Assembly (NCBI GenBank): GCA_963663735.2
Contig: CAXXHN010000002.1
Location: forward strand, 930,001-994,000
Direction: 5' to 3'
Source: G963663735 sp963663735
GTDB lineage: Bacteria; Acidobacteriota; UBA6911; RPQK01; JAPXNP01
DNA: 64,000 nt
The position numbers and the translations under genes are program-made. The notes beneath the pieces are model-generated. The model was not told the origin of the DNA, made no database searches, and saw only the letters and a program-made list of their open reading frames with translations. Shown one piece after another: positions 7,645 to 17,700 of this stretch (positions are counted from its first letter, which is position 1; the number at the start of each line of letters is the position of its first letter).

Positions 7645-8936
7645 AAATCGCGGTTATTGGTGGCGCAGGAGCAAGGACTCCCTTGTTGATTCACGGCATT
7701 TCCCAGTCGGGGCTTCCCGTATCGGAAGTCGCGCTGTTTGACATTTCCACATCCAGGTTGGAGCCTGTCAGCCGCCTAGCGAAGGAATTCACCTCAGGCT
7801 TCACAGTCACCACCTCACCTCGGCTGGCTGACTGTATCACAGGCGCAGATTTCATCTTCACCAGTATTCGAGTTGGCGGAATCACTCAACGGGCTGAAGA
7901 TGAAGCCGCGGCTCTAAGGTTGGGACAGCTGGGTCAGGAGACTATCGGGGCATGTGGATTTGCCATGGCAATGCGCACTATCAATGTGCTGATTGGTTAT
8001 GCTGAACAAATCAAGGCTCTTTCTCCCAAGGCTTGGATCATCAATTTTACCAACCCTGTCAGTATCATTACCCAGGCTGTGCGGCAGAAAACCGGAGCAA
8101 GAATCATTGGTATATGCGATTCACCAACCGAGCTTTTTGAAGATGTAGTGCATGTCCTTAATCTGCCTTCGAGTGAATGCAATTTTGATTTCTTCGGCCT
8201 TAATCACCTGGGCTGGCTCAGGGAAGTGTATTACCGGGGAGAACCTCTTCTTGGGCGGCTGTGGGATGATCCGGAATTGCTGAGGAAGGTATACCGTTCG
8301 CCGCTTTATGAAACCGATTTTCTGCAGGAACTTCGTCTGCTGCCCAGCGAGTATCTTTATTATTACTACCGCCCGGAAATAGCGTTAAAAAACATCCTGC
8401 GAACCCGAACTTCCCGAGGGATGGAAGTCGCCAGGCTGAACGAACGGTTTTTCCGTGACTTACTGATGCCTGGTTCTGACCTGAAACTGACCTATCGTTC
8501 CTATCTGGATGCCCGCGACGCAAGTTATATGAAGATTGAGTCCGGCGATTCAGGCGACCGCAAAAAGCCTGAGTGGGGAGCCTTGACAGGTTATGATCAG
8601 ATTGCGATGGCAGTCGTCGAAGCGATTTCCACTAATACAGGCCGGATTTTGCCATTGAATGTAGAGAACAGGGGGAACCTGGATTGCCTGGAGGATTCGG
8701 ATATTGTGGAAATTCCCTGTTTGGTAAATTCAAACGGAGCCATTCCGATCAATGTCGGTCCAATACCACAATCTGCCCGGGACTTGATCGTGGAAGTAAA
8801 AAAATATGAACGACTGACCATTGAAGCAGCATTATCCGGAGATCACTCGATTGCAGTTAAAGCTCTTGCCGCCAATCCATTAATTGAAAACGAAGAGATT
8901 GCTGAAAAGTTGATTGGAGAACTAGGAATCAAATGA
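7641..8936 (+). CDS. GH4 family NAD-dependent glycosidase (6-phospho-glycosidase-like)
   Basis: A 431-aa cytosolic enzyme of glycoside hydrolase family 4, which cleaves alpha- or beta-(6-phospho)glycosides by an NAD+/metal-dependent oxidation-elimination mechanism. Seen: Rossmann start KIAVIGGAGARTP, INFTNPVSIIT, the metal-site Cys in GICDSP (around residue 160; many members have Cys-Asn here rather than Cys-Asp), and GLNHLGW carrying the other ligand His. Length fits the family. It overlaps the kinase upstream and the APC permease downstream by 4 nt each (ATGA junctions), implying one coupled operon. The phosphorylation state of the substrate is unclear because no PTS gene is nearby; the adjacent kinase could provide the phosphate. 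Confidence 0.88.
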   Translation: MKIAVIGGAGARTPLLIHGISQSGLPVSEVALFDISTSRLEPVSRLAKEFTSGFTVTTSPRLADCITGADFIFTSIRVGGITQRAEDEAAALRLGQLGQETIGACGFAMAMRTINVLIGYAEQIKALSPKAWIINFTNPVSIITQAVRQKTGARIIGICDSPTELFEDVVHVLNLPSSECNFDFFGLNHLGWLREVYYRGEPLLGRLWDDPELLRKVYRSPLYETDFLQELRLLPSEYLYYYYRPEIALKNILRTRTSRGMEVARLNERFFRDLLMPGSDLKLTYRSYLDARDASYMKIESGDSGDRKKPEWGALTGYDQIAMAVVEAISTNTGRILPLNVENRGNLDCLEDSDIVEIPCLVNSNGAIPINVGPIPQSARDLIVEVKKYERLTIEAALSGDHSIAVKALAANPLIENEEIAEKLIGELGIK

Positions 8937-10330
8937 GCCAGTCCGTTGAATCAATTACAGAAAATCAGAAACCGAAAACAAACCAGCTCGATCAGGGAAT
9001 GGGCCTGCTGCAAGCGACTGCTACCAATATTATCAGCATGGTCGGAGTCGGACCATTTCTGACAATCCCATTCATGATCGTAGCCCTTTCTGGGCCCCAC
9101 ATTATATTTGCCTGGATTGCCGGAGCGATACTGGCTCTTGCCGATGGGCTGGTTTATGCCCAGTTGGGAGCAGCTCTTCCCGGCAGTGGCGGGCCATACC
9201 TGTACCTGCGGGAGGCATACAAACCATTCGGAATCGGACGGCTGATGGCGTTCATGTTTATCTTCCAGATCATCCTGGTAGCTCCTCTTTCCATAGCCGG
9301 AGGCGCGGTCGGGTTTTCTGATTACCTGGGATTTTACTGGACCTCCATGGTTCCCTGGCAGCATAATCTGGTAGCCGCCGCAGTTTGCATTGGAATGACC
9401 CTGCTCCTTTACCGTGACATCAAATCCATTGGGCGGCTTACTGTTATCATGCTTGTCGTGGTTTTAATTACCGTGGGCTGGGTGATTGTAGCGGGGTTGT
9501 TTAATTTCTCCCTGAAACAGGCCTTCGATTTTCCTGCTCATGCCTATGAACTGAACTGGAACTGGTTCTTGGCACTTGGAGCTGCTTCGGTTTTAGCCAT
9601 GTACAGCTATGGCGGTTATAACCAGGTATGCAATATCGCTGAAGAAATCAAAAATCCTACAAAAACGGTTCCGAGATCCATTGTTCTTTCAATCTTTGTT
9701 GTAGCCGCCTTATATATCCTGATGAGTGTTGTCATCGTTGGCATGATTCCCTGGCAGGAAGCTATGGAAACACGAACCGTGGCTTCAATTTTCATTACCA
9801 GGACCTTTTCCGATCCACAGGTTGGCCAGATCGCAGGAATTGTCATGACAGGCCTGATCCTTTTCGTGGCAGCATCCTCTCTTTATGCGGTTATTCTTGG
9901 TTATTCCCGCATTCCATTTGCCGCGGCAAGAGACGGAGACTTTTTCAAAATTTTTGCCCGGCTTCACAAAACCAAGAAGTTTCCCCACGTTTCATTAATA
10001 ACCCTGGGAATCATCTCCCTGCCCTTTTGTTTCTTCTCGCTGGGTCAATTGGTCAGCTGGCTGATCCAGGTTCAAATCCTTTTGCGTTTTATCTGGCAGT
10101 GTTTAGGTGTGATCCTTTTAAAGGAATACCGTAAGGACATTCCACACCCCTTCGTGATGTGGCTTTATCCTCTTCCTGCCCTGGTCTCTGCAGCTCTCTG
10201 GATGTACATATTCTTCACCGGTCCGGGTGAAGGAATTCTGTTTTCATTCGCTTTCCTGGCAGCCTCAGTAATTGCTTACTTCCTCTTTATCCGGAACAGG
10301 ACGGAAGTAGGATCCGGTTTGGAAAAATAA
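8933..10330 (+). CDS. APC-superfamily amino acid/amine permease
   Basis: A 465-aa inner-membrane secondary transporter of the amino acid-polyamine-organocation superfamily, with about 12 hydrophobic segments. The first helix carries the unwound-helix motif region (IISMVGVGPFLTIPF) and the GSGGPYLYLREA segment is typical of TM3 in APC carriers. EEIKNPTKTVPRSI between TM6 and TM7 is the family's conserved loop. It starts 4 nt inside the GH4 gene. An amino-acid-type permease in an operon with a glycosidase and a sugar kinase is unusual and suggests an amino-sugar or sugar-amine conjugate as substrate; this is inference only. Confidence 0.85.
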   Translation: MSQSVESITENQKPKTNQLDQGMGLLQATATNIISMVGVGPFLTIPFMIVALSGPHIIFAWIAGAILALADGLVYAQLGAALPGSGGPYLYLREAYKPFGIGRLMAFMFIFQIILVAPLSIAGGAVGFSDYLGFYWTSMVPWQHNLVAAAVCIGMTLLLYRDIKSIGRLTVIMLVVVLITVGWVIVAGLFNFSLKQAFDFPAHAYELNWNWFLALGAASVLAMYSYGGYNQVCNIAEEIKNPTKTVPRSIVLSIFVVAALYILMSVVIVGMIPWQEAMETRTVASIFITRTFSDPQVGQIAGIVMTGLILFVAASSLYAVILGYSRIPFAAARDGDFFKIFARLHKTKKFPHVSLITLGIISLPFCFFSLGQLVSWLIQVQILLRFIWQCLGVILLKEYRKDIPHPFVMWLYPLPALVSAALWMYIFFTGPGEGILFSFAFLAASVIAYFLFIRNRTEVGSGLEK

Positions 10331-10333
10331 GTA

Positions 10334-10350
10334 AACCTGTATATCAGGTT
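10334..10350. other. Short hairpin/operator-like palindrome before the PIG-L gene
   Basis: AACCTG (10334-10339), loop TATAT, CAGGTT (10345-10350), just after the permease stop. It could be a processing hairpin or a repressor site. Low support. Confidence 0.3.
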
Positions 10351-10389
10351 GTTACTCGATTATTACAGATTATTTCGGAGGAAAAACCA

Positions 10390-13248
10390 ATGTTTCCGAC
10401 ATCATTTGGGCCGATTAAAACAGGAAAATCCTGCCTGATATTCATAATGTTGTTTTTCATACAGGCTTTTATTAATCCGCTGGCTCTCCGGGCTGAATCG
10501 GCCCTGGATTTTGAACTTCAGCCACAAACCTTCGATCGGGAATTACAATTGGACCGGGGCGCGGTTGGCTTGGTCCAGACCTTGAAAAAACTTCAAACCC
10601 GCTCCAGCATGCTTATGATAACGGTTCATCCGGACGATGAAGATGGTGGTTTTCTCGCCTACCAATCCAGAGGACAGGGAACCCGCACCATGCTCTTGTG
10701 CCTGACTCGCGGCGAAGGAGGAGCTAACGTCATGTCCGATGATTTTTTCGACGCCCTCGGACTGGTGCGTACCGAAGAACTCCTTGCGGCAAGCAGGTAC
10801 TACGGGGTAGACAATTACTTTGGGAGCCTCACTGATTATGGTTTCTCAAAAACCAGAGAGGAAGCATTCAACTCCTGGGGCAAAGACCGGGTTATGGCTG
10901 ATGTGGTACGGGTGATCCGGATGACTCGTCCGCTGGTATTATCCGGGGTTTTCGTCGGGGGAATAACTGATGGGCATGGCCACCACCAGGCAAACGGCCA
11001 GATCCTTCAGGAAGCTTTTGTGCTGGCCGGAGATCCTGAGGCTTTTCCGGAACAAATAAAGGCCGGATTAAGGCCATGGTCTCCACTGAAGGTTTATGGA
11101 AGAGTCCCTGCGGCCCTGCGGGAAGGCAGCATGAATGAAAAGGGGATCTTTCATTATTTCACGCAAAAATGGGTTCCAGCCGGATACCAGAACTATGTTG
11201 AAAACAAGTGGACTCCAGGTGCCATGCAGGCTACAGTCACGATCCCTTCCGGGACCTATGATCCAGCTTTGGGACAAAACTATTCCCAAACAGCCCGTGA
11301 AGGGCTGGGACTGCAAAAATGTCAAACCGGAGGCACATCAATCCCTCCGGCTGGAGTTAATGATGTAGCCTACCATCGTTTCGGCTCGAGAGTTGATGTT
11401 CCTGAAAAGGAAAATTCCATTTTTGATGGAATCGATATTTCCATTCAGGGAATATCAGGATTGGTTGAAGGCCCGGTACCATCATTCCTTGAATCAGGCC
11501 TTTTAAAAATCAATAATCTTGTCAAAAAGGCAGCCGCAGAATTCTCCATGCAAAAACCTGAAGGCATCGCGCCGATCCTGGCCGGTGGCCTGCAAGCCAC
11601 CCGTGCTTTACTGAAAGAAGTAAAAGAAAGCGACCTGTCGGAAAAGTCAAAATACAACGTATCATTCGAACTCCTGGCCAAAGAGGGCCAGTTCAACACA
11701 GCTCTCCAACAGTCTCTTGGATTATCTTTATTGGCAGTGGTTACTCCGGATCAGAAAAGTTCCAGGGGTTTCTCCCGCGGGTTGGGAGAAACCTTTCAGG
11801 CAGCTGTGCCAAACCAGCAATTCAGGGTGAGTGTCCAGCTGACAAACCAGAGTCCTTCTCCTGTCCTGGTAAAAAATATTTTTCTGCGGACCGCTGAAGA
11901 TAAAAACTGGAATCTGGCTACAGAGGACTTCACGTCCAACCTGCTGTCAGACAATGAAACGGTCAATGTCAAATTTAGTGTTACCCTTCCCGCGAATCCC
12001 ACTTTCACCCGTCCATATTTCTCCAGGCCTGGAATCTACCAGGATTATTACGATATCGAAATTAACAGTTTTGTTAGCCTTCCTCACCGTCCCTACCCGT
12101 TATCCGCCTGGGCTGACCTGGAATTCCAGGGAATCCCGATTCGATGCAGCCAGGCAGTGCAGGTTGTCCAGCGGATTACCGGTCTGGGTACAGTCCTTAA
12201 TCCGCTGGTTGTGGTCCCTCCGATTTCAGTATCCGTGTCTCCTTACGCGGGAGTAACCCGGCTGGATTCAGATCAATTTACTCTCACCGTGAAAATACAG
12301 AGCAATGTAAAGGGTCCGGCAGAAGGTGTTGTTCGACTCAAAATGCCGGACGGCTGGAGATCAGAACCGAGGCAGGTTCCTTTTCACACAGTCAGGGACG
12401 GTGAACAGCAGTCTGTCGCGTTCCAGATTTTTCCAGCCAATATTTCGATACAGGCATATGAAGTGACAGCAGTTGCCGATTACGATGGAAATGAATATTC
12501 AGCTGGATACCAGACTGCAGGATATCCTGGCCTGAGACCTTATAATCTTTATCGTGAAGCCGTTTACAAATCAAAAGGAATTGATGTCAAAGTGGCTCCC
12601 GGCCTGCGTGTCGGTTATATTATGGGCTCAGGTGACACTGTTCCTGACTCTATGGTCAGCCTGGGTTTGCAGGCAACCTTCCTGAGCGAAATGGACCTGG
12701 CGTCAGCAGATTTGAGCCAGTTCGACGTTATCATTCACGGGGTTCGAACCTACGCGGCCCGCCCTGAGCTCAGCTCCCACAATGGCAGGCTTCTGGAATA
12801 CGTTAAAAATGGAGGGGTGGTCGTGGTGCAGTACAACACGCCGGAATTTGACCGGAATTTTGGCCCCTATCCCTATGAAATGGGGAATAATCCCGAGGAA
12901 GTCACGGACCAGAATTCCCGGATTGAGATTCTGCATCCCGATAATCCGGTACTCAACTGGCCTAACAAGATAACAGTTAAGGATTTCGAGGGTTGGGTTG
13001 AACAGAGGGGATCAAAGTTTCTGAAGACCTGGGATGAAAGATATGAGCCACTGATTGAAACCCACGACCTGGACCAGCCTCCGCAGGAAGGCGCATTTCT
13101 CTACACGCGTTACGGAAAAGGAATTTATGTTTATTGCGCGCTGGCTTTCTACAGGCAGCTTCCTGAAGGCGTGCCTGGAGCCTACCGCTTGTTTGCCAAT
13201 TTGGTGAGCTTGCCTAAGAATCCACTGGCCCGGAAAATCAGTAAATAG
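10390..13248 (+). CDS. Exported PIG-L (LmbE-like) deacetylase with C-terminal ThuA/GATase1-like domain
   Basis: A 952-aa exported protein beginning 7 nt after CGGAGGA. Residues 1-35 form a signal peptide ending ALRA. Residues 75-300 are a PIG-L/LmbE Zn-dependent N-deacetylase: HPDDE at residues 80-84, TRGEGGANVM, and a distal HGHHQANG His site near 195-201. PIG-L enzymes remove N-acetyl groups from sugars such as GlcNAc conjugates. A long beta-rich middle part (about 450-730) contains Ig/NEW3-like segments. The C-terminal 200 residues (FDVIIHGVRTYAAR, GGVVVVQYNTPEFD, YGKGIYVYCALAFYRQLPEG) resemble a class-I glutamine-amidotransferase-like/ThuA fold. It follows the permease by 59 nt and precedes the MBL gene by 17 nt, so it is probably in the operon. 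Likely periplasmic or surface-exposed. Confidence 0.85.
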   Translation: MFPTSFGPIKTGKSCLIFIMLFFIQAFINPLALRAESALDFELQPQTFDRELQLDRGAVGLVQTLKKLQTRSSMLMITVHPDDEDGGFLAYQSRGQGTRTMLLCLTRGEGGANVMSDDFFDALGLVRTEELLAASRYYGVDNYFGSLTDYGFSKTREEAFNSWGKDRVMADVVRVIRMTRPLVLSGVFVGGITDGHGHHQANGQILQEAFVLAGDPEAFPEQIKAGLRPWSPLKVYGRVPAALREGSMNEKGIFHYFTQKWVPAGYQNYVENKWTPGAMQATVTIPSGTYDPALGQNYSQTAREGLGLQKCQTGGTSIPPAGVNDVAYHRFGSRVDVPEKENSIFDGIDISIQGISGLVEGPVPSFLESGLLKINNLVKKAAAEFSMQKPEGIAPILAGGLQATRALLKEVKESDLSEKSKYNVSFELLAKEGQFNTALQQSLGLSLLAVVTPDQKSSRGFSRGLGETFQAAVPNQQFRVSVQLTNQSPSPVLVKNIFLRTAEDKNWNLATEDFTSNLLSDNETVNVKFSVTLPANPTFTRPYFSRPGIYQDYYDIEINSFVSLPHRPYPLSAWADLEFQGIPIRCSQAVQVVQRITGLGTVLNPLVVVPPISVSVSPYAGVTRLDSDQFTLTVKIQSNVKGPAEGVVRLKMPDGWRSEPRQVPFHTVRDGEQQSVAFQIFPANISIQAYEVTAVADYDGNEYSAGYQTAGYPGLRPYNLYREAVYKSKGIDVKVAPGLRVGYIMGSGDTVPDSMVSLGLQATFLSEMDLASADLSQFDVIIHGVRTYAARPELSSHNGRLLEYVKNGGVVVVQYNTPEFDRNFGPYPYEMGNNPEEVTDQNSRIEILHPDNPVLNWPNKITVKDFEGWVEQRGSKFLKTWDERYEPLIETHDLDQPPQEGAFLYTRYGKGIYVYCALAFYRQLPEGVPGAYRLFANLVSLPKNPLARKISK

Positions 13249-13265
13249 AAACTTGAAAGAATTTC

Positions 13266-14531
13266 ATGATGAAAGAAAATTGTTTGTTCTCGTCCTTTCT
13301 TTTTCTATATGTTCTGATCCTCTGCGCATGTTTAGGTGATGTCACACCTGTATCTGCCCAGACAGTTGGAGAGCCTCTTCCTCCCTGGACTGAAGGGACG
13401 CTCGACATCCACCAGATCAGTACCGGTAAAGGCAATTCAGCGTTCTTTATCCTGCCTGACGGAACTTCGATGCTGGTGGATGCCGGAGCCCTCGGTTCCC
13501 GCACGATCCGTCATGTAGAACCAAGCCCTGATGATTCCCGGACTCCCGGAGAATGGATTGCCCGCTATATCAAGCGCGTTCACCCGCTTCATGACGCGGC
13601 AGTTATTGACTACGCGCTTCTGACCCATTTCCATGGCGACCACATGGGGGAGGTAAGTGAAACCTCAAAAATGTCCGGCTCCGGCAATTACAGGCTCAGC
13701 GGAATTACTGAAGTGGCTGAGTATATCCCGATCCGGGAAATCCTTGATCGAGGCTGGCCCGATTACGACTTCCCATCGCCACTGGAAAGCCCAACCATGG
13801 ATAACTACCGGAAATTCCTCAGGTGGCAGAAGGAGCAGGCAGGTTTGGTTATCCAAAAGTTCCGACCAGGGCGTAATGATCAAATCACCTTGCAGAAACA
13901 CCCCGAGAATTATCCAGGATTTGAGGTCCGTAATGTTGTTGCTAATGGTGAAATATGGACCGGAGTAGGTAACAATACCAGGCAGGCCTTTCCCCCTCTG
14001 GAGGAGGTCCCCAGGGAAGATTATCCCAGTGAAAATCCCTGCAGCGCCGGATTCCGGCTCAGTTACGGCCAGTTTGACTATTTTTCAGGTGGTGACATTA
14101 CAGGGTTCCCTGCTCCGGGAGGCCCTTCCTGGCATGATATCGAAACCCCGGTCGCCCGCGCCATAGGCCAGGTTGAGGCGGCTGTGCTGAATCATCACGG
14201 CTACATCGATTCACAGAATGAGTTCTACGTGAGTGCCCTTCGTCCCCAAGCCTGGATACTGTCGGTCTGGGATTCGGCTCATCCAACTTCCGCAGTCTAC
14301 GCACGACTCTGCTCGACAAGACTGTATCCCGGACCTCGAGATATTTTTGCCACAAGCATGCACGAAGCTAATAAAGTAGTGATCTCCGGCCTGGAAAATA
14401 TAACCAGTGACCAGGGGCACGTCCTGATCAGGGTTGCACCTGAAGGGAAGGTTTTCCATGTCATCATTATTTCCAATTCCGATGAAGGGATGGAAGTCAT
14501 GGCAGTACATGGTCCTTACCAGGCGCGATAA
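13266..14531 (+). CDS. Exported MBL-fold metallohydrolase
   Basis: A 421-aa metallo-beta-lactamase-fold hydrolase with a signal peptide (hydrophobic residues 8-24, cleavage probably near SAQ). Metal motif HFHGDHMGE begins at residue 121, with the earlier core strand SAFFILPDGTSMLVDAGA as in ComEC-type MBL domains. A later LNHHGYIDS supplies a further His ligand. Two adjacent ATGs (13266, 13269) are equally possible. The insertion between residues 130 and 300 is longer than usual. Last gene of the kinase/GH4/permease/PIG-L run. Substrate unknown; a phosphodiester or lactone is possible from the fold. Confidence 0.78.
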   Translation: MMKENCLFSSFLFLYVLILCACLGDVTPVSAQTVGEPLPPWTEGTLDIHQISTGKGNSAFFILPDGTSMLVDAGALGSRTIRHVEPSPDDSRTPGEWIARYIKRVHPLHDAAVIDYALLTHFHGDHMGEVSETSKMSGSGNYRLSGITEVAEYIPIREILDRGWPDYDFPSPLESPTMDNYRKFLRWQKEQAGLVIQKFRPGRNDQITLQKHPENYPGFEVRNVVANGEIWTGVGNNTRQAFPPLEEVPREDYPSENPCSAGFRLSYGQFDYFSGGDITGFPAPGGPSWHDIETPVARAIGQVEAAVLNHHGYIDSQNEFYVSALRPQAWILSVWDSAHPTSAVYARLCSTRLYPGPRDIFATSMHEANKVVISGLENITSDQGHVLIRVAPEGKVFHVIIISNSDEGMEVMAVHGPYQAR

Positions 14532-14797
14532 TAGTTGCTGGCAATGGACAAATCCACCGCTGGGGTTAACCTTCCTCCTGAAGCTTTCTCCGCGGCTCAG
14601 AAGATATTGCCACACCGATCCTGCGCAGTCCCGGTTTGAAAAAATCGCCAGCTATATTGATCTTTCCTTCAGGAATAACTACTTGACCGGCTTTTGGTAA
14701 AAATAATGCGGACGGGAACACCTTTACACCAAAGAAATTTAATAAAAATAACACATTTATGCAGGTCTGCCCGGTCCCGGTCCGTCTGTTGCCAGGA

Positions 14798-17700
14798 CTA
14801 ATCCAGCGCCTCACGAACTTTGAAAGCCAGGTCATTCCATGAGAAAGGTTTTTGCAGGAATTGAACACCTTCTTCCAATACTCCCTGTTGGGAGATGATA
14901 TCGGAAGTATAACCGGACATATAAAGTGTCCGTATTTTCGATTTTATCTTCTTAAGCTTTTCGGCCAGTTCCCGGCCGTTCATACCCGGCATGATCACAT
15001 CTGTAATGACAAGATGTATCTCAAAATCATCCTCTTTGGCGATGCGGATTGCCTCACCAGGAGTATCCGCCGACTTGACCGAGTAGCCCATTCCCTGCAG
15101 CATCTTCACAGCCATTTTAAGAAGGGTCGGGTCGTCTTCAACTAACAGGATGTTCTCTCCGCGGCTCCGCGGATAATCCTTCAACCCGTCTGATATCACT
15201 GCCTTTTTTTCAACTCCGCTTAATGGTATGTATATGGCGAAGGTAGTCCCCTTTCCTGGTTTACTGTCCACGTTGATGAAACCTTCATTTTGTTGCACAA
15301 TGCCGTAAACCGTTGCCAAACCCATACCGGTTCCCTGCCCCGCACCCTTGGTTGTGAAAAATGGTTCAAAAGCATGATCCAGAGTTTCCCTGTCCATGCC
15401 ACAACCGTTGTCTTTGACAGAAAGCAGAGCATACCCTCCAGGATTAACCCCTATGTGCAATTCACAGTATGCCTCATCAAAATATGCTGTTTCAGTTTCA
15501 ATTGTTATAACTCCCACATCCGTGATCGAATCCCTAGCATTGACGCACAGATTGACAAGAATCTGGTCTAATTGAGAAGGGTCCATCTTTATTCTGCATG
15601 GTCCCGAGCCCGGAAGCCAGCGCAACTCACTGTTTTCTCCGATAAGCCTGCGTATCATTTTAAGAATGCGTTCAATCGATTCATTGAGGTCAAATACTAC
15701 AGGCTCAATGTTTTGTTTGCGGGCAAAAGCCAGAAGCTGACGGGTGAGCTTGACGGAGCGCTGGGCGGCATCGAGAATGTGGTCAAGGTTCTTATGGGAT
15801 GGGTCTGCGGGGTTCATTTTAATCTTGGCAAGCTCGGCATAACCCATAATGGCTCCCAGCATATTGTTGAAATCGTGAGCTACACCGCCGGCAAGGGTAC
15901 CGATAGCTTCCAGTTTTCGTGACTGGTGCAGCTGTTCCTGCAAGTTTTCCCTTTCCACTTCCGCCTGTTTGCGCTCAGTTATATCCCGGGCGACCAGAAT
16001 AACCCGATCCGATGGTAACGGAGAAAGGCTGGAAGCAAACCAGACCTGGCGTGAACCCAGCATCAGGTCGTAATCCAGTGGAACAGATTTATTCTGAGTG
16101 ATAACACTTTTGATCGCGCTCAGGAACTCATTCGCCTTTTCAGGCGGGAAAATGTCCCTGATTCCTTTTCCCAGTAGTTCATCACGAGGACGATACAGGA
16201 GTTCCGTGTTAGTAGGTGCTATTTCAAGACAGCGACCTTCCGCATCAAAAATCAAAATAACATCCGTCATAGCAGCAAAAATGGAACGGAGTTTCTTCTC
16301 CGATTCCTGCGACGCCTTCTCAGACCGTTTTCGTTCAGTAATATCAAAAAAACTTACAATAACACTTCCTCCCAGTAATCTTCCGCCGATGGCCATTGTC
16401 TTCAAGGTTCCATCTTTGCAGAGTATCGGGACTTCAAACGATTCCATCTCAGAATTGTCGGCTACGGCGCACGCCAGATTCGTGCTCCATTTAGAAATGA
16501 TCCTGTTTTTAAGTTCATCATCATTGAAGAAAAGATTCCATGCATGTCCGAGGCTCGGGATATCATCAAAAGTATACCCAATCGTCTCGGTGAAACTGTC
16601 GTTGACATCGAGGATCTTTCCATCGATAGAAATGTGGCTTATGGGCAGGGGGGTATTCAGAAATAGAGTGCGAAAGCGTTTTTCACTTTCCTTCAGTGCG
16701 GCTTCCACCCGCTTATTATCTGACCGATATTTAAGGAAAGCTAAAAAAATGTAATTGCAGACAATAGATACCATCGGGAATGTGGTCCCCACAAACAAAC
16801 CAGTGCGGAAAAAGAGCTGCTGCGTTGCCAGCCACAACCCGGCAACGAAGAGTACAACCACTATAAAATGAAAGGTGGTGTTTTTGAAACGGAAGAAAAG
16901 CAGAGCCAATAACACTCCCGGAATGAAGACAAGCAGTAGAGCCAGGCCGTGGGACCAGCTCGGTATAGAGATAAAATCACCGGTCAACAGATTGTCAGCA
17001 ACAGTTGCATGAACCTCTATCCCCCAGAAAGTCGAATCAAATGGTGTTGTGAGTGATTCTCTCAATCCAACCGCTGAGGTACCGACAAAAGCAATCCGTC
17101 CCTTTATTTGCTCTGCTGAAACAGTGCCGTTCATGATATCAGCTGCGGAAACATAGTGATATTTGTACTTAGGTCCCCGGAACTTGACCAGTAGCCGACC
17201 ATGGGAGTCTACAGGAATGGAGATTTCCTTGAAGTTGATTGATTTTAGAGTATTTCCTTCTTTTTTCAAAAGGAGATTGTTGACCCCCATAGCCTTCATG
17301 ACCGTTGCCAGGGCCAGGCTGGCATAAACCTCACCGTTGTATTGAATCAGCTGAGGCAGGCTCCGCAGCATGCCATCCTGATCAGGACTGAAATTTGAAA
17401 ACCCTGAAGCGTCGACCTTTTCCGAGAGTATTTTCAAATTGCAGAGTACCCCTCTGCTTTTCGGAATGCCCAAACCTACATCCTGTCCTTCTGTATCCTG
17501 TAAAAGGGAAACCTTAACGGGGTGCAACAGGCATTCTTCCTGGCTGTTATGCAAAGTGTTGAAAACGAAGTGGTTAACCAGGACACAAGGCCCCTGGGCC
17601 AGAGTTTCAGCAAGTATTTGATCGTTATCGCTCAATTCATCCGGGAGCTGGTTGACGGTTACGGTGAATCCATAGTAATTCTCAAGGTCTTTAAGGAGCC

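Noticed and set aside
12736..12752. GGTTCGAACCT, a T-loop-like sequence suggesting a tRNA
   Set aside because: It lies inside the PIG-L gene in a conserved strand (VRTYAAR), with no acceptor stem or anticodon arm around it.
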